This document shows positions 17,038-25,174 of a DNA stretch of 41,799 nt, piece by piece. Position numbers and translations under genes: made by a program. The notes under the pieces were generated by a model that had not been told where the DNA came from, made no database searches, and saw only the letters and a program-made list of their open reading frames with translations. Source of the DNA: Hydrogenophaga intermedia (GTDB lineage Bacteria; Pseudomonadota; Gammaproteobacteria; Burkholderiales; Burkholderiaceae_C); NCBI RefSeq assembly GCF_023715105.1, contig NZ_JAMBNO010000027.1, forward strand, positions 1 through 41,799, given 5' to 3'. Numbering within the stretch: position 1 is the stretch's first letter; each line of letters opens with the position of its first letter.

Positions 17038-17288
17038 GAGCCCTCCTCGATTACCCGGTGCAGGGACAGGATGCAGAACGCGGCGATGAAGTGCCCGGTC
17101 TTGGTGCCTTGCGCGAGTTCCGCTTGCGCGAATACCGTCGGCAGCCGGCCGGCGACCGCATCGCGCATGGTCTCGAATCCGTCGAGCAACTGAACCGTGA
17201 AGAACGCCGCGCGGCGCATCGGGCCCTGCGTGCGGCCGCAGTCCGCGTAGGCCAGTGCGGGCTTGAATCTGGCCGGAGGATTCGTCAT
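17034..17288 (-). CDS. Small conserved-context protein of unknown function
   Basis: I do not recognise this 84-residue protein. It is mildly basic, with a possible helical stretch in the middle (MRRAAFFTVQLLDGFETMRDAVAG) and a hydrophobic patch near HFIAAFCILSLHRV. No signal peptide or metal motif is evident. Its start and stop both overlap neighbouring genes as ATGA (17285-17288 and 17034-17037), which is strong evidence that it is translated as part of the string and is not a chance frame. Confidence 0.6.
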   Translation of the reverse strand: MTNPPARFKPALAYADCGRTQGPMRRAAFFTVQLLDGFETMRDAVAGRLPTVFAQAELAQGTKTGHFIAAFCILSLHRVIEEGS

Positions 17289-17929
17289 GGCACGGCCAGT
17301 CTCGCTCGGGGCTCACGGAACTGCCACAGCACGATGAAGCTGAGCACAGCGGCAAAGAAGCACCACACCGAGATGAACCAGGTTGCATAGAACATGTAGG
17401 CGGCGATTGCGGAGACAAAGGCGGCCACCCCAAAAGCCGCCACGCGCCGGTGGCTAGAAACCATCAGGCTTGCGCAGGTGCCGATCAGATACAGGGCCAT
17501 CGTGGTCATCACGTAGAAGTGCGGAGAGTCGTAGAGGATGTGCTGGCCGACCACGCGGGCCGTGATGGGCAGCTTCACCAGCATCGCCAGCAGGTACAGA
17601 CCGACGAGCGCGCCCGCGACTGCAATGGCCACCAGAACCCGACGGCGCCAACGGACGCTCTCCAGCGCCAGCGCAGCCAGCGGGACGTAGATCGGCCACA
17701 GGACGTGCGAGAAGAACGAGTAGAGATGCGTCAGCGCCACGTTCAGCAAGGGCGCGCGGTCGGGGAACGTCAGCCACAGCATGCCTTCGAGCAGTTGCTG
17801 GACCCCGAACAGCAGCGGGATGGCGGCATACGGCAGTTCGCGCCGTGAGCGGGCCCGGCGCATGGTGACGGTCCCCAGGCCCAGCAGAACCGCTGCGGCC
17901 GTGAAACTGGCGGGTGCGGAAAAGCACAT
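17285..17929 (-). CDS. DUF6629-like integral membrane protein
   Basis: The 214-residue protein begins MCFSAPASFTAAAVLLGLG, the typical opening of DUF6629 family membrane proteins, and has about seven hydrophobic segments spread over its whole length (including VLWPIYVPLAALAL and FYVMTTMALYLIG). Its function is unknown. It lies 53 bases after the PRPP synthetase homologue and overlaps the next small gene by four bases. Confidence 0.72.
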   Translation of the reverse strand: MCFSAPASFTAAAVLLGLGTVTMRRARSRRELPYAAIPLLFGVQQLLEGMLWLTFPDRAPLLNVALTHLYSFFSHVLWPIYVPLAALALESVRWRRRVLVAIAVAGALVGLYLLAMLVKLPITARVVGQHILYDSPHFYVMTTMALYLIGTCASLMVSSHRRVAAFGVAAFVSAIAAYMFYATWFISVWCFFAAVLSFIVLWQFREPRARLAVP

Positions 17930-17982
17930 GGGCAGTCATCTCCCCTCGATCGTGAGCGTCATGGCGAGCGCGGCGCAGCGGC

Positions 17983-18882
17983 TCATGGCGCGCCGGCTTC
18001 CATCAGTTCCTGCACCGCTGTCGCCAGCGGTGCCACCACGCTGATGCCGTTGGAGACATGCGGCACGGTGTCGCAGGTCACCACCCGCTGGGGCCCTGCC
18101 GCAAGAAGTGCGTGGTACGCGTCGGCGGCGAACAGGGCGTGCACCCCGATGCACACCGGTGGCGGCAATCCCACGCTGCGCACACTGGCAATTGCCTGGA
18201 TCATCGTGCGCGCGCTGGACACGATGTCATCGATGAGCACGGGCTGGCGGTCTGCCAGGGCCGCGGTGTCGGGAAGGCTGACCTCCACGTCCTTGTCGCC
18301 CCGGCGGATCTTCTGCAACACCGTGAACGGCGCGCCAGCCAAGCGCGCGACTTCCTGGACCCATTGCTCGCTTTCCGCATCGGGTCCGATCAACACGGGA
18401 CGGTCCACATGGGCTGCGACCCAGGCCGCGATGGCGGGCGCGGACTGGACCACACGGGTCGGCACCCGGTAGACCTCGCCGAGCGAGCGGTAGCGGTGCA
18501 GATGGGGATCGACGGTGACGATACCGTCGAACACCGTCGACACCAGCGCAGCGAACGTGCGGGACGTGATGGCTTCGCCCGTGTTGAAGCGCCGGTCCTG
18601 ACGCAGGTACGCCAGGTACGGGGCAGCCAGCAATACGCGGGTGGCGCCGAGGTCGCGCGCTGCGTCCGCGGCGAACAACAAGGGCAGCGCCTTGGCGTCC
18701 GGCTGTGCCAGGCTGGCCACGATCACGACGGTGCGGCCGGTGACGTCGGCGTCCAGCCGCACCAGCGACTCGCCGTCCGGGAACCGGTGCAGTTGCAGGG
18801 CAGCCCGCTGCGCGCCCAACGCCCGGATCAGTCCATCGGCGAAGTCTTCGTCGCCCGGCAGGTGAAAAACGAGAGGTTTCAT
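17983..18882 (-). CDS. Ribose-phosphate pyrophosphokinase homologue
   Basis: PRPP synthetase makes 5-phosphoribosyl 1-diphosphate from ribose 5-phosphate and ATP. The 299-residue protein keeps much of the fold: FPDGES near 35-40, APYLAYLRQDRRF...GEAITSRTFA at 87-111, VDPHLHRY near 124-131 and a PRPP-loop region at 217-226. That loop reads IDDIVSSART where normal enzymes have DDxxxTGGT, so the glycine pair is lost, and the catalytic KxR flexible loop is not obvious beyond KIRRGDKDVE. Activity is therefore not certain. It overlaps the AMP phosphorylase gene by four bases, a pairing reminiscent of nucleotide salvage around phosphoribosyl compounds. Confidence 0.82.
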   Translation of the reverse strand: MKPLVFHLPGDEDFADGLIRALGAQRAALQLHRFPDGESLVRLDADVTGRTVVIVASLAQPDAKALPLLFAADAARDLGATRVLLAAPYLAYLRQDRRFNTGEAITSRTFAALVSTVFDGIVTVDPHLHRYRSLGEVYRVPTRVVQSAPAIAAWVAAHVDRPVLIGPDAESEQWVQEVARLAGAPFTVLQKIRRGDKDVEVSLPDTAALADRQPVLIDDIVSSARTMIQAIASVRSVGLPPPVCIGVHALFAADAYHALLAAGPQRVVTCDTVPHVSNGISVVAPLATAVQELMEAGAP

Positions 18883-20438
18883 AGGTTCTCCGAAATCTGG
18901 AAGATCGGTGGGCGCGAGCGGACGAACTGCAGCGCATAGGCCAGCTCGCCCGGCGCCTGGGCGTGCAGCGTGAAGAGCGGCTGTCCCGCTTCGACCTGGT
19001 CGCCCAGGCGCGCATGCACGTCGATGCCGGCGGCAGCGGCGGTCGGTGCTCCGGCGAGCTTGGCCGCCCGCGCGAGCAGCCGGTTGTCGATTCGGGAGAC
19101 CCGTCCCGTGGACGGCGATGCGACGGTGTGCCGATGCGTTGCCACCGGGATGCTGCGCAGGCCGCCCTGCTCAGCGCAGATCGCCTGGAACGTGGCCCAG
19201 GCGCGGCCGTCGGCCAGCACCAGCGTGGCGAGCGTCAGGCCGCCGCCGGCGGGCGCTGCACCGCCCATTTCGAGGATGTCCGCCGCCAGCCGCAACGCTC
19301 GCTCCCGCAGGTCGGCCGGGGCCTCGGGCGTCCCTTGTAGGACGGCCAGCACGTCGCGGGCCTCCAGTGCCGGGCCGATCCCGCGGCCGACCGGCTGCTC
19401 ACCATCGGTGACGCGCAAGGCCACGTGCAGGCCGATGGCGCTGCCCACCTCCTGCAGGCGCCGACCGAGCGCCGCCGCGGCCTGCGCGCTGCGCACTTTG
19501 GCGGTGGCACCCACGGGCAGGTCGATCAGCACATGGGTCGAGCCCGCGGCGGCCTTCTTGGACAGGACCGAGGCGACGAGCTGGCCCTCGCTGTCCAGGT
19601 CCAGCGGCCGCTCGACGCGGATGAGGATGTCGTCGGCGGGGCTGAGCCGTACCGAGCCGCCCCAGACGATGCAGCCGCCCGTGCGTTCGACCACGCGCCG
19701 CATGCTCGGCACATCCAGGTTCACCGGCGCCAGCACCTCCATCGTGTCGGCCGTCCCGGCCGGCGAGGTGATGGCGCGCGAGGAAGTCTTGGGCATCGTG
19801 AGGCCGCAGGCGGCCACGATGGGCACCACGAGCAGGGTCGTGCGGTTGCCGGGCAGGCCGCCGACGCAATGCTTGTCCACCACCAGCGGGCGCCCCCAAT
19901 CGATGCGGTCACCGACGCCAATCATGGCTTTCGTGAGCGAGACGGTCTCCGCGAGGTCCAGGCGATCGCCGGCGCAGGCGGTGATGAAGGTGGCCAGATG
20001 CAGGTCCGAGTAATGGCCCGCCGCGACGTCGGAGATGATGGCGCTGAACTCGGCATCGCCCAGGGCATTGCCGTAGACCTTGGCCCGGACATGGCTGAGC
20101 GAATCCAGCGGCGGTGCATGGGTCACCGTGACCAGCTGGCCCGGCTGCGCCCCCAGCGACGCCCATGCCGATTCGGACAGGCCAGCGACGTTCTCGGCCA
20201 GCCAATCCCCATCGACGACGCTGAGCGTCGCCACGATGCTGCGGCGGCCGGCCGTCAGCTGCACGCGCGCCTGGGTCGTGAAACCCTCCGACCGGCAGAC
20301 AGGGCAGTCGCGCCGCATGTAGACCACCGGCTCCTGATGGGTGTCGATGCCGGTGCGCCACGCCTGCAGCGTGTTCACGCCATCCTCTCCGGTGCCGGTG
20401 CCGGTGCCGGTGCCGGTCTCGTGCAGGTGCGCCGTCAT
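18879..20438 (-). CDS. AMP phosphorylase / thymidine phosphorylase family protein
   Basis: The 519-residue length, N-terminal extra domain (about residues 20-105) and sequence match archaeal-type AMP phosphorylases, which turn AMP (or other NMP) plus phosphate into base plus ribose 1,5-bisphosphate. Signature blocks are visible: FITACAGDRLDLAETVSLTKAMIGVG, VDKHCVGGLPGNRTTLLVVPI, KTSSRAITSPAGTADTMEVL and GRGIGPALEARDVLAVL. NCBI-style annotation would call it putative thymidine phosphorylase. The N-terminus holds a GT dipeptide tract coded by a hexanucleotide repeat. The partner enzymes of the archaeal pathway (ribose-1,5-bisphosphate isomerase and RuBisCO) are not in the window. Overlaps by four bases with genes on both sides. 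Confidence 0.85.
   Translation of the reverse strand: MTAHLHETGTGTGTGTGEDGVNTLQAWRTGIDTHQEPVVYMRRDCPVCRSEGFTTQARVQLTAGRRSIVATLSVVDGDWLAENVAGLSESAWASLGAQPGQLVTVTHAPPLDSLSHVRAKVYGNALGDAEFSAIISDVAAGHYSDLHLATFITACAGDRLDLAETVSLTKAMIGVGDRIDWGRPLVVDKHCVGGLPGNRTTLLVVPIVAACGLTMPKTSSRAITSPAGTADTMEVLAPVNLDVPSMRRVVERTGGCIVWGGSVRLSPADDILIRVERPLDLDSEGQLVASVLSKKAAAGSTHVLIDLPVGATAKVRSAQAAAALGRRLQEVGSAIGLHVALRVTDGEQPVGRGIGPALEARDVLAVLQGTPEAPADLRERALRLAADILEMGGAAPAGGGLTLATLVLADGRAWATFQAICAEQGGLRSIPVATHRHTVASPSTGRVSRIDNRLLARAAKLAGAPTAAAAGIDVHARLGDQVEAGQPLFTLHAQAPGELAYALQFVRSRPPIFQISENL
20391..20417. repeat. Hexanucleotide tandem repeat GGTGCC
   Basis: Four full copies of GGTGCC followed by GGT lie inside the start of the AMP phosphorylase gene and encode alternating Gly and Thr on the minus strand. 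Because the unit is six bases, copy-number change would lengthen or shorten the N-terminal linker without breaking the frame. Confidence 0.85.
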
Positions 20439-21796
20439 ACCAGATCCACCGTCTGCAGGTACTCGGGCACGGCAACCGACCAGCCCAGTTCATGGTCGAT
20501 CCGCGCGCGCAGCGCATCGGCCGCCTCCGGCTCGCCGTGGGTCACGAAGGTTCGGCGCGGTGTTTGCGTGAAGCCGCGCATCCACGCGAGGATCTCGTCG
20601 GCATCGGCGTGGGCGGAAAGGTTGTCGAGCGAGACCACCTCGGCGCCGATCGGCACGTCCTGGCCATGGATGCGGACGGTGGACGCGCCGTGCACGATCG
20701 CGGCGCCACGGGTGCCGCCCGCCTGGTAGCCGGCGAACAGGATGGTGTTGCGATGGTCGGGCGCGAATGACTTGAGGTGGTGCACCACGCGGCCTCCCGT
20801 GGCCATGCCACTGGCGGAGATGATGACCATCGGTCCACGACCGGCGCTGAGCGCCTTGGACTCCTCGACCTTGTTGACGATCTTCGCGGCATGGCACATG
20901 CCCTCGCATTCCTCGGGCGAGAGCCGGTGCTCGTCGCGATGGGCGTGGTACAGCCGTGTGGCATCGATGGCCATCGGGCTGTCCAGGTACACGGGCAGGT
21001 GCTGGTGGATGCGCCCTTGCTTCTTGAGTTGGTAGATGCCGTACATCAGGCTCTGCGCTCGGCCGACAGCGAACGCTGGGATGACCACGACCCCTCCACG
21101 GGCGGCCGTCTTGTTGATGACAGTCTCCAGCTGCGCCAGTGCGTCGGACGCTTCATGCTTGCGGTTGCCGTAGGTGGATTCCACCAGTAGGTAGTCGGCG
21201 CCGGGGACCTGCACCGGCGGGCGCAGCACCGGGTCGTTGGGCCGGCCGATGTCGCCGGAGAAAAGCACGGATCGCCGACCGTCGCTGAGGTGCACGAAGG
21301 CCGAGCCGAGCATGTGCCCGGAAGGCGTCAACCGCGCGGTGAGTCCGGGCAGCGCCTCGAAGTCCTGAGTGAACGGACGTGGCGCGAACAGTTTCAGGCA
21401 GCGCTCGGCGTCCTCCCGGGTGTACAGCGGTAGCGCGGGCTGGTGCTTGGAGAAGCCGTGCCGGTTGGCGAACTTCGCTTCTTCCTCCTGCAGGTGGCCG
21501 CTGTCGGTGAGCAGAATCTTGCACAGCTCGTGCGTCGCGGACGTGCAGTAAACCCGGCCGCGAAAGCCTTGTCGCGCCAGCAGTGGCAGGTAGCCGCTGT
21601 GGTCGATGTGGGCGTGGGTGAGCACGACCGCGTCGACAATCTTGGGCGCGACCGGCAGCGGCTCCCAGTTGCGCAGGCGCAGTTGCTTGAATCCTTGGAA
21701 CAGGCCGCAGTCCACCAGAATGGTCGCGTCGCCATGGCGCAGCAGGTATTTGGAACCGGTCACGGTGCCGGTGGCACCCAGAAATTGAAGTTGCAT
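20435..21796 (-). CDS. MBL-fold/beta-CASP RNA metallo-hydrolase
   Basis: The 453-residue protein is a CPSF-like metallo-beta-lactamase with a beta-CASP domain, a family that cleaves or trims RNA with two zinc ions. Motifs in order: HAHIDH at 61-66, TPSGHMLGSAFV, LFSGDIGRP, ESTYGNR, PAFAVGRAQ, DSPMAIDAT, SASGMATGGRVVHHL, GYQAGGTRG and the terminal LSAHADADEIL. The start at 21796 is supported by GGAG and by the MQLQFLGATGTVTGS opening of the family. It overlaps the next gene by four bases. Why an RNase sits among these metabolic genes is unclear; RNA decay feeding nucleotides to AMP phosphorylase is an attractive guess. Confidence 0.9.
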   Translation of the reverse strand: MQLQFLGATGTVTGSKYLLRHGDATILVDCGLFQGFKQLRLRNWEPLPVAPKIVDAVVLTHAHIDHSGYLPLLARQGFRGRVYCTSATHELCKILLTDSGHLQEEEAKFANRHGFSKHQPALPLYTREDAERCLKLFAPRPFTQDFEALPGLTARLTPSGHMLGSAFVHLSDGRRSVLFSGDIGRPNDPVLRPPVQVPGADYLLVESTYGNRKHEASDALAQLETVINKTAARGGVVVIPAFAVGRAQSLMYGIYQLKKQGRIHQHLPVYLDSPMAIDATRLYHAHRDEHRLSPEECEGMCHAAKIVNKVEESKALSAGRGPMVIISASGMATGGRVVHHLKSFAPDHRNTILFAGYQAGGTRGAAIVHGASTVRIHGQDVPIGAEVVSLDNLSAHADADEILAWMRGFTQTPRRTFVTHGEPEAADALRARIDHELGWSVAVPEYLQTVDLV

Positions 21797-21821
21797 GGTA
21801 GGTCTCCAAGGATGTTGTCGT

Positions 21822-22319
21822 TCAAAGAAGGACCGGCCGATCCGGCAACTCGTTGCCGTGGTCCGCGCCCCGCGGAAAGTGCTGCACCAGCAGGTGGCTG
21901 ACGGCCACGATTCCTTCCAGGGCTCCGGCCTCGAAGCGTCCCTGCGCAAACTGGGCTTCCATGCGCTGGCACACAGCCGACCACCTTTCGGCACCGCAAC
22001 AGGCATGGATGCCGCGATCGGCCACGATCTCCACGGCCCGGTCGGCCAGCAGCACGTAGATCAGGACGCCGCTGTTGTGCGCCGTATCCCACACACCCAG
22101 GCGTGCGAACAGGTCCAGCGCCCGCTCGCCCGGCGATTGGTTGCGCCACAGTGGCGATCCGTCCAGCGCACCCTCGACCACGAAGCGCAGCTGGCCCCCA
22201 TGCTGGAACTCTCCCGTGCGGATGGCCTGCTCGATCGCATCCAGCGCGCACGGGGGGAAGGCGCGGCGGACTGCGCGATCCGTGGTCGCAAGGTGGCGAA
22301 GAAGTCGTTGCATGTTCAT
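21822..22319 (-). CDS. Short TPM-domain protein
   Basis: The 165-residue protein is a soluble TPM-like domain (related to YgcG/Rossmann-like TPM phosphatase family). Visible pieces are EQAIRTGEFQHGGQLRFVVEGAL, RALDLFARLGVWDTAHNSGVLIYVLLADRAVEIVADRGI and the cysteine pair in HACCGAERW. The start is ATG 22319, with a second ATG two codons later. It comes one base after the longer TPM gene, so the two are almost certainly coupled. The LemA-TPM-TPM trio is a common arrangement, but its biochemical role is unsettled. Confidence 0.78.
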   Translation of the reverse strand: MNMQRLLRHLATTDRAVRRAFPPCALDAIEQAIRTGEFQHGGQLRFVVEGALDGSPLWRNQSPGERALDLFARLGVWDTAHNSGVLIYVLLADRAVEIVADRGIHACCGAERWSAVCQRMEAQFAQGRFEAGALEGIVAVSHLLVQHFPRGADHGNELPDRPVLL

Positions 22320-22320
22320 C

Positions 22321-23226
22321 TCACCACCGTCCTGACGCGCCGCCGCCACCGAAGCCGCCGCCGCCGCCGCGGAATCCACCGCCACCACCGCCCAATCCTC
22401 CGCCCGGCCAGCCGCCTCCCCGGTGGCGCCCGTGCATGCCGCCGTGGCCACCCATGCCGATGCCCAGCAGCGTGACGAGGAATCCCGCCAGTCCAGCCAC
22501 CGCGGCCACCGCGAAGGTGCCCACCAACAGCCACGCAGCGGCACCCAGCACGCCAGCCGTGACCAGGGAGCCTGGAAGGCGGCCGAGGGCGTTGCGTAGC
22601 ACTCCGCCCAGCATCAGGGCCGCGACGAACAGGAAGGGCCAGGCCTGCCCGATGTCGTTGGTCTGCCCCTGCCGCCGTGGGTCCGCCGCAGGCAGGGCCT
22701 CGCCATCGATCACCCGCATGATCTGTTCGGCGCCTGCGGCGATGCCGCCGTCGAAATCGCCCTGGCGCAGGCGCGGCGTGATCACCTCGTCGATGATTCG
22801 CCGCGATACCACGTCGCTCAGCGCACCCTCGATGCCGTATCCGACTTCGATGCGCACGGTGCGGTCGTCCTTGGCCACCAGGAGCAACGCGCCGTCGTCC
22901 ACCTTGCGACGGCCGAGCTTCCATTGCTCTACCACCCGCAGGGCGTACTGCTCGACGGGTTCGGGCCGCGTCGAGCGGACCATCAGCACGGCGATCTGCA
23001 CGCCCTTGCGTTGCTCGAAGGCCCGAAGCTGCGCATCCAGCGCGGCGACACGATCGGCGGCGAGCGTTCCCGTGAGATCGGTGACGCGCGCCTGCAGCGG
23101 GGGAACGGCGACCAACTCCTGCGCGGACGCGACCGAAAGGAACAGGCTCAGCAGCAGCCAGGCCAGAGCGGGGGCCAGCCGAAGAGGGGCCGCCGGAGAG
23201 AGCACCGCTGTTCTGGGCGTTCTCAT
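22321..23226 (-). CDS. TPM-domain protein, YgcG-like, with Gly-rich tail
   Basis: The 301-residue protein has an N-terminal signal peptide (to about ASAQ at 36), a TPM domain containing VTDLTGTL, VVEQWKLGRRKVDDGALLLVAKDDRTVRIEVGYGIEG and ISRRIID-like helices, then two membrane segments (about 195-250). The tail is rich in Gly, Arg and Trp (GGGGGGFRGGGGGFGGGG), typical of YgcG proteins. The TPM domain would face the periplasm. It follows LemA by one base, the usual partner of such proteins in membrane stress gene pairs. The exact activity is unknown. Confidence 0.84.
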   Translation of the reverse strand: MRTPRTAVLSPAAPLRLAPALAWLLLSLFLSVASAQELVAVPPLQARVTDLTGTLAADRVAALDAQLRAFEQRKGVQIAVLMVRSTRPEPVEQYALRVVEQWKLGRRKVDDGALLLVAKDDRTVRIEVGYGIEGALSDVVSRRIIDEVITPRLRQGDFDGGIAAGAEQIMRVIDGEALPAADPRRQGQTNDIGQAWPFLFVAALMLGGVLRNALGRLPGSLVTAGVLGAAAWLLVGTFAVAAVAGLAGFLVTLLGIGMGGHGGMHGRHRGGGWPGGGLGGGGGGFRGGGGGFGGGGASGRW

Positions 23227-23227
23227 G

Positions 23228-23839
23228 TCAGGGGCGCGCCGCCGGCGCCGAGGCGCCGAAATCGACCTGTGGCGGCGCCGCCATGGCCTTCTCGTCGGCG
23301 ACCGAGAAATTGGGCTTGACGTCGTAGCTGAACAGCTTGGCCGTGATGTTGGTCGGGAAGCTGCGCGTGAGCACGTTGTAATCCTGCACCGCCTTCACGT
23401 AGCGCCCACGCGCCACGGTGATGCGGTTCTCCGTGCCCTCAAGTTGGGCACGCAGGTCTTGAAAAGCCTGGTTCGCCTTGAGTTGCGGGTAGTTCTCGCT
23501 CACCACCAGCAGCCGGCTCAGCGCGCCGGACAGTTCGCCCTGTGCCGCCTGGAACTTCTGGAACGCCTCGGGGTTGTTGACGAGTTCCGGCGTGGCCTGG
23601 ATCGAGGTCGCCTTCGCGCGGGCCTCGACCACCCGGGTCAGCGTCTCCTGCTCGAAGTTGGTCTCGCCCTTGACGGTCGCGACGATGTTGGGGATCAGGT
23701 CGGCGCGCCGCTGGTACTGGTTCAACACCTCGGACCAGGCGGACTTGGTCTGCTCGTCCAGCCGCTGGAAGTCGTTGTAGCCGCATCCGCTCAGCGACAG
23801 GGCAAGCGCTGCGAGCAGGGACATCAGGATCAGTCTCAT
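23228..23839 (-). CDS. lemA: LemA family lipoprotein
   Basis: The 203-residue protein starts with a lipoprotein signal (LSLSGCGYN, lipidation at the cysteine near residue 19) and continues with the LemA coiled helices: YNDFQRLDEQTKSAWSEVLNQYQRRADLIPNIVATVKG, ETLTRVVEARAKA and ENYPQLKANQAFQDLRAQLEGTENRI. LemA proteins are membrane-attached helical bundles of unclear function that often pair with TPM proteins. The start at 23839 overlaps the upstream MFS stop by four bases. Confidence 0.88.
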   Translation of the reverse strand: MRLILMSLLAALALSLSGCGYNDFQRLDEQTKSAWSEVLNQYQRRADLIPNIVATVKGETNFEQETLTRVVEARAKATSIQATPELVNNPEAFQKFQAAQGELSGALSRLLVVSENYPQLKANQAFQDLRAQLEGTENRITVARGRYVKAVQDYNVLTRSFPTNITAKLFSYDVKPNFSVADEKAMAAPPQVDFGASAPAARP

Positions 23840-25161
23840 GGTTCGGTTTCCGTGGAAGTGAGAAAAGTGCGGGACGGTGAAGCGCTCACCAGGACGGGGT
23901 TGGCTGGCCACCAATGCCGCGGAATGAGCAGCAGCGCGAGGGTGGCGGCCAGTGGAATCGACAGCCACGCAAAGGTGCTCTGCATCACAGCGCCGAATAG
24001 CCATCCGGTGGCGGCCGATCCCAGTGTTTGTCCGAGGCCGGCTGCCGCGGCGAGCCCTCCCATCGCGATACCGAGCCGCCGCGCCGAGGTGCCGGCAGCG
24101 AGGTAGGCCAGGGTGGGGAGCACGAGACCCGTGCCCGCAGCCGTGAAACTCACGCCGACGTACAGCCACATCTCGCTGCCATGGCGGGCCAGCATCAGGA
24201 GCCCGGCGATGCCCAGGACCATGCCGCAGGCCAGTACGCGGCGTGGGTCGGCGCGCTCCAGCAGGCCGGTGAAGAACAGCACCGCGTTGACGCCCAGCAT
24301 CACCAGACTGCACTCGGCGAACATCAACGACACCTCTCGGGAGGAGAGATCGGGGTGGCGCTGGCCCTGCAGCACGATGCCGAGTTCAAAGCCGGCAAGC
24401 ACGAACATGACCACACCGTTGAGAATCCAGAGCGCCAGGGAGCGGCTCCGGGGTGCTCCGTCGTGATCGGCTGCGTCCGCCTCTCCAAGGGAGGAAGGTG
24501 CGGGAAGCGTTGCGGCCAGGCCCAGCATCATCAGCGCGCCGAGCGCGGCCGAGAGTGCGATCACGAGCGTGGTCGATGAGCCCTGTACCAGCACGCTCAA
24601 GAAGCCCAGGCCGACAAGCCGTTCTGCAGCGGCGTTCAGGCCGGGGCCGAACAGGAACCCGAGCAGCGACATCGCACCCAGCCATGCAAAGCGCCTGGCG
24701 CGAATCGATTCTGGGGTGTACTGCGCGACGAGCGCCGGCACCACCGGCACGACCGCGGCCACAAAAAAGCCCGTCGCGCCGCGCAGCGCATAGATGCCGA
24801 CCACGCTCAGGGCCTCGGGGCGCAGCAGCGGGAGCAGGCTGGCCACGTAGCCGATCAGGCCCACCAGCAACACGCGGGCACGCCCCAGCCTGTCCGCCAG
24901 CATGCCCCACAGGGGCGCACCCAGCAGGATGCCCGCCGTGTAGATGCCGCTGAGGTAGCCGACATGGCGCGCAAGCGCCGCAGGATCCGCGTCGCCCATC
25001 AAGGGCCGCAGCCAGTCGGGGATCAAGGGCATCAGTGCCCCATATCCGGCCGAGACGACGAATACGGCCGCAGCGAGCCAACCCAGCTGCGCGACGCCGA
25101 GGTCTTGCTGGCGGGTGGGCCCGGATTCGCGCGGTGATCGCATGGCGCGGCTCTCTACCAT
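23836..25161 (-). CDS. Major facilitator superfamily transporter
   Basis: The roughly 440-residue product has 12 hydrophobic segments and the MFS loop-2 motif GMLADRLGRARVL with LGAPLW before it. The central loop is acidic and charged (EADAADHDGAPRSR). It resembles drug or metabolite efflux carriers; the substrate is not evident. The start is uncertain: candidates are GTG 25206, ATG 25161 and ATG 25143. I prefer 25161, which sits 13 bases after the ATPase stop. It overlaps LemA downstream by four bases. Confidence 0.8.
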   Translation of the reverse strand: MVESRAMRSPRESGPTRQQDLGVAQLGWLAAAVFVVSAGYGALMPLIPDWLRPLMGDADPAALARHVGYLSGIYTAGILLGAPLWGMLADRLGRARVLLVGLIGYVASLLPLLRPEALSVVGIYALRGATGFFVAAVVPVVPALVAQYTPESIRARRFAWLGAMSLLGFLFGPGLNAAAERLVGLGFLSVLVQGSSTTLVIALSAALGALMMLGLAATLPAPSSLGEADAADHDGAPRSRSLALWILNGVVMFVLAGFELGIVLQGQRHPDLSSREVSLMFAECSLVMLGVNAVLFFTGLLERADPRRVLACGMVLGIAGLLMLARHGSEMWLYVGVSFTAAGTGLVLPTLAYLAAGTSARRLGIAMGGLAAAAGLGQTLGSAATGWLFGAVMQSTFAWLSIPLAATLALLLIPRHWWPANPVLVSASPSRTFLTSTETEP

Positions 25162-25174
25162 GGTGGCCCGCCGC

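Noticed and set aside
22321..22440. Repetitive GCC/CCG tract that might be a repeat element
   Set aside because: It encodes the glycine-rich tail of the TPM protein and has no regular unit.
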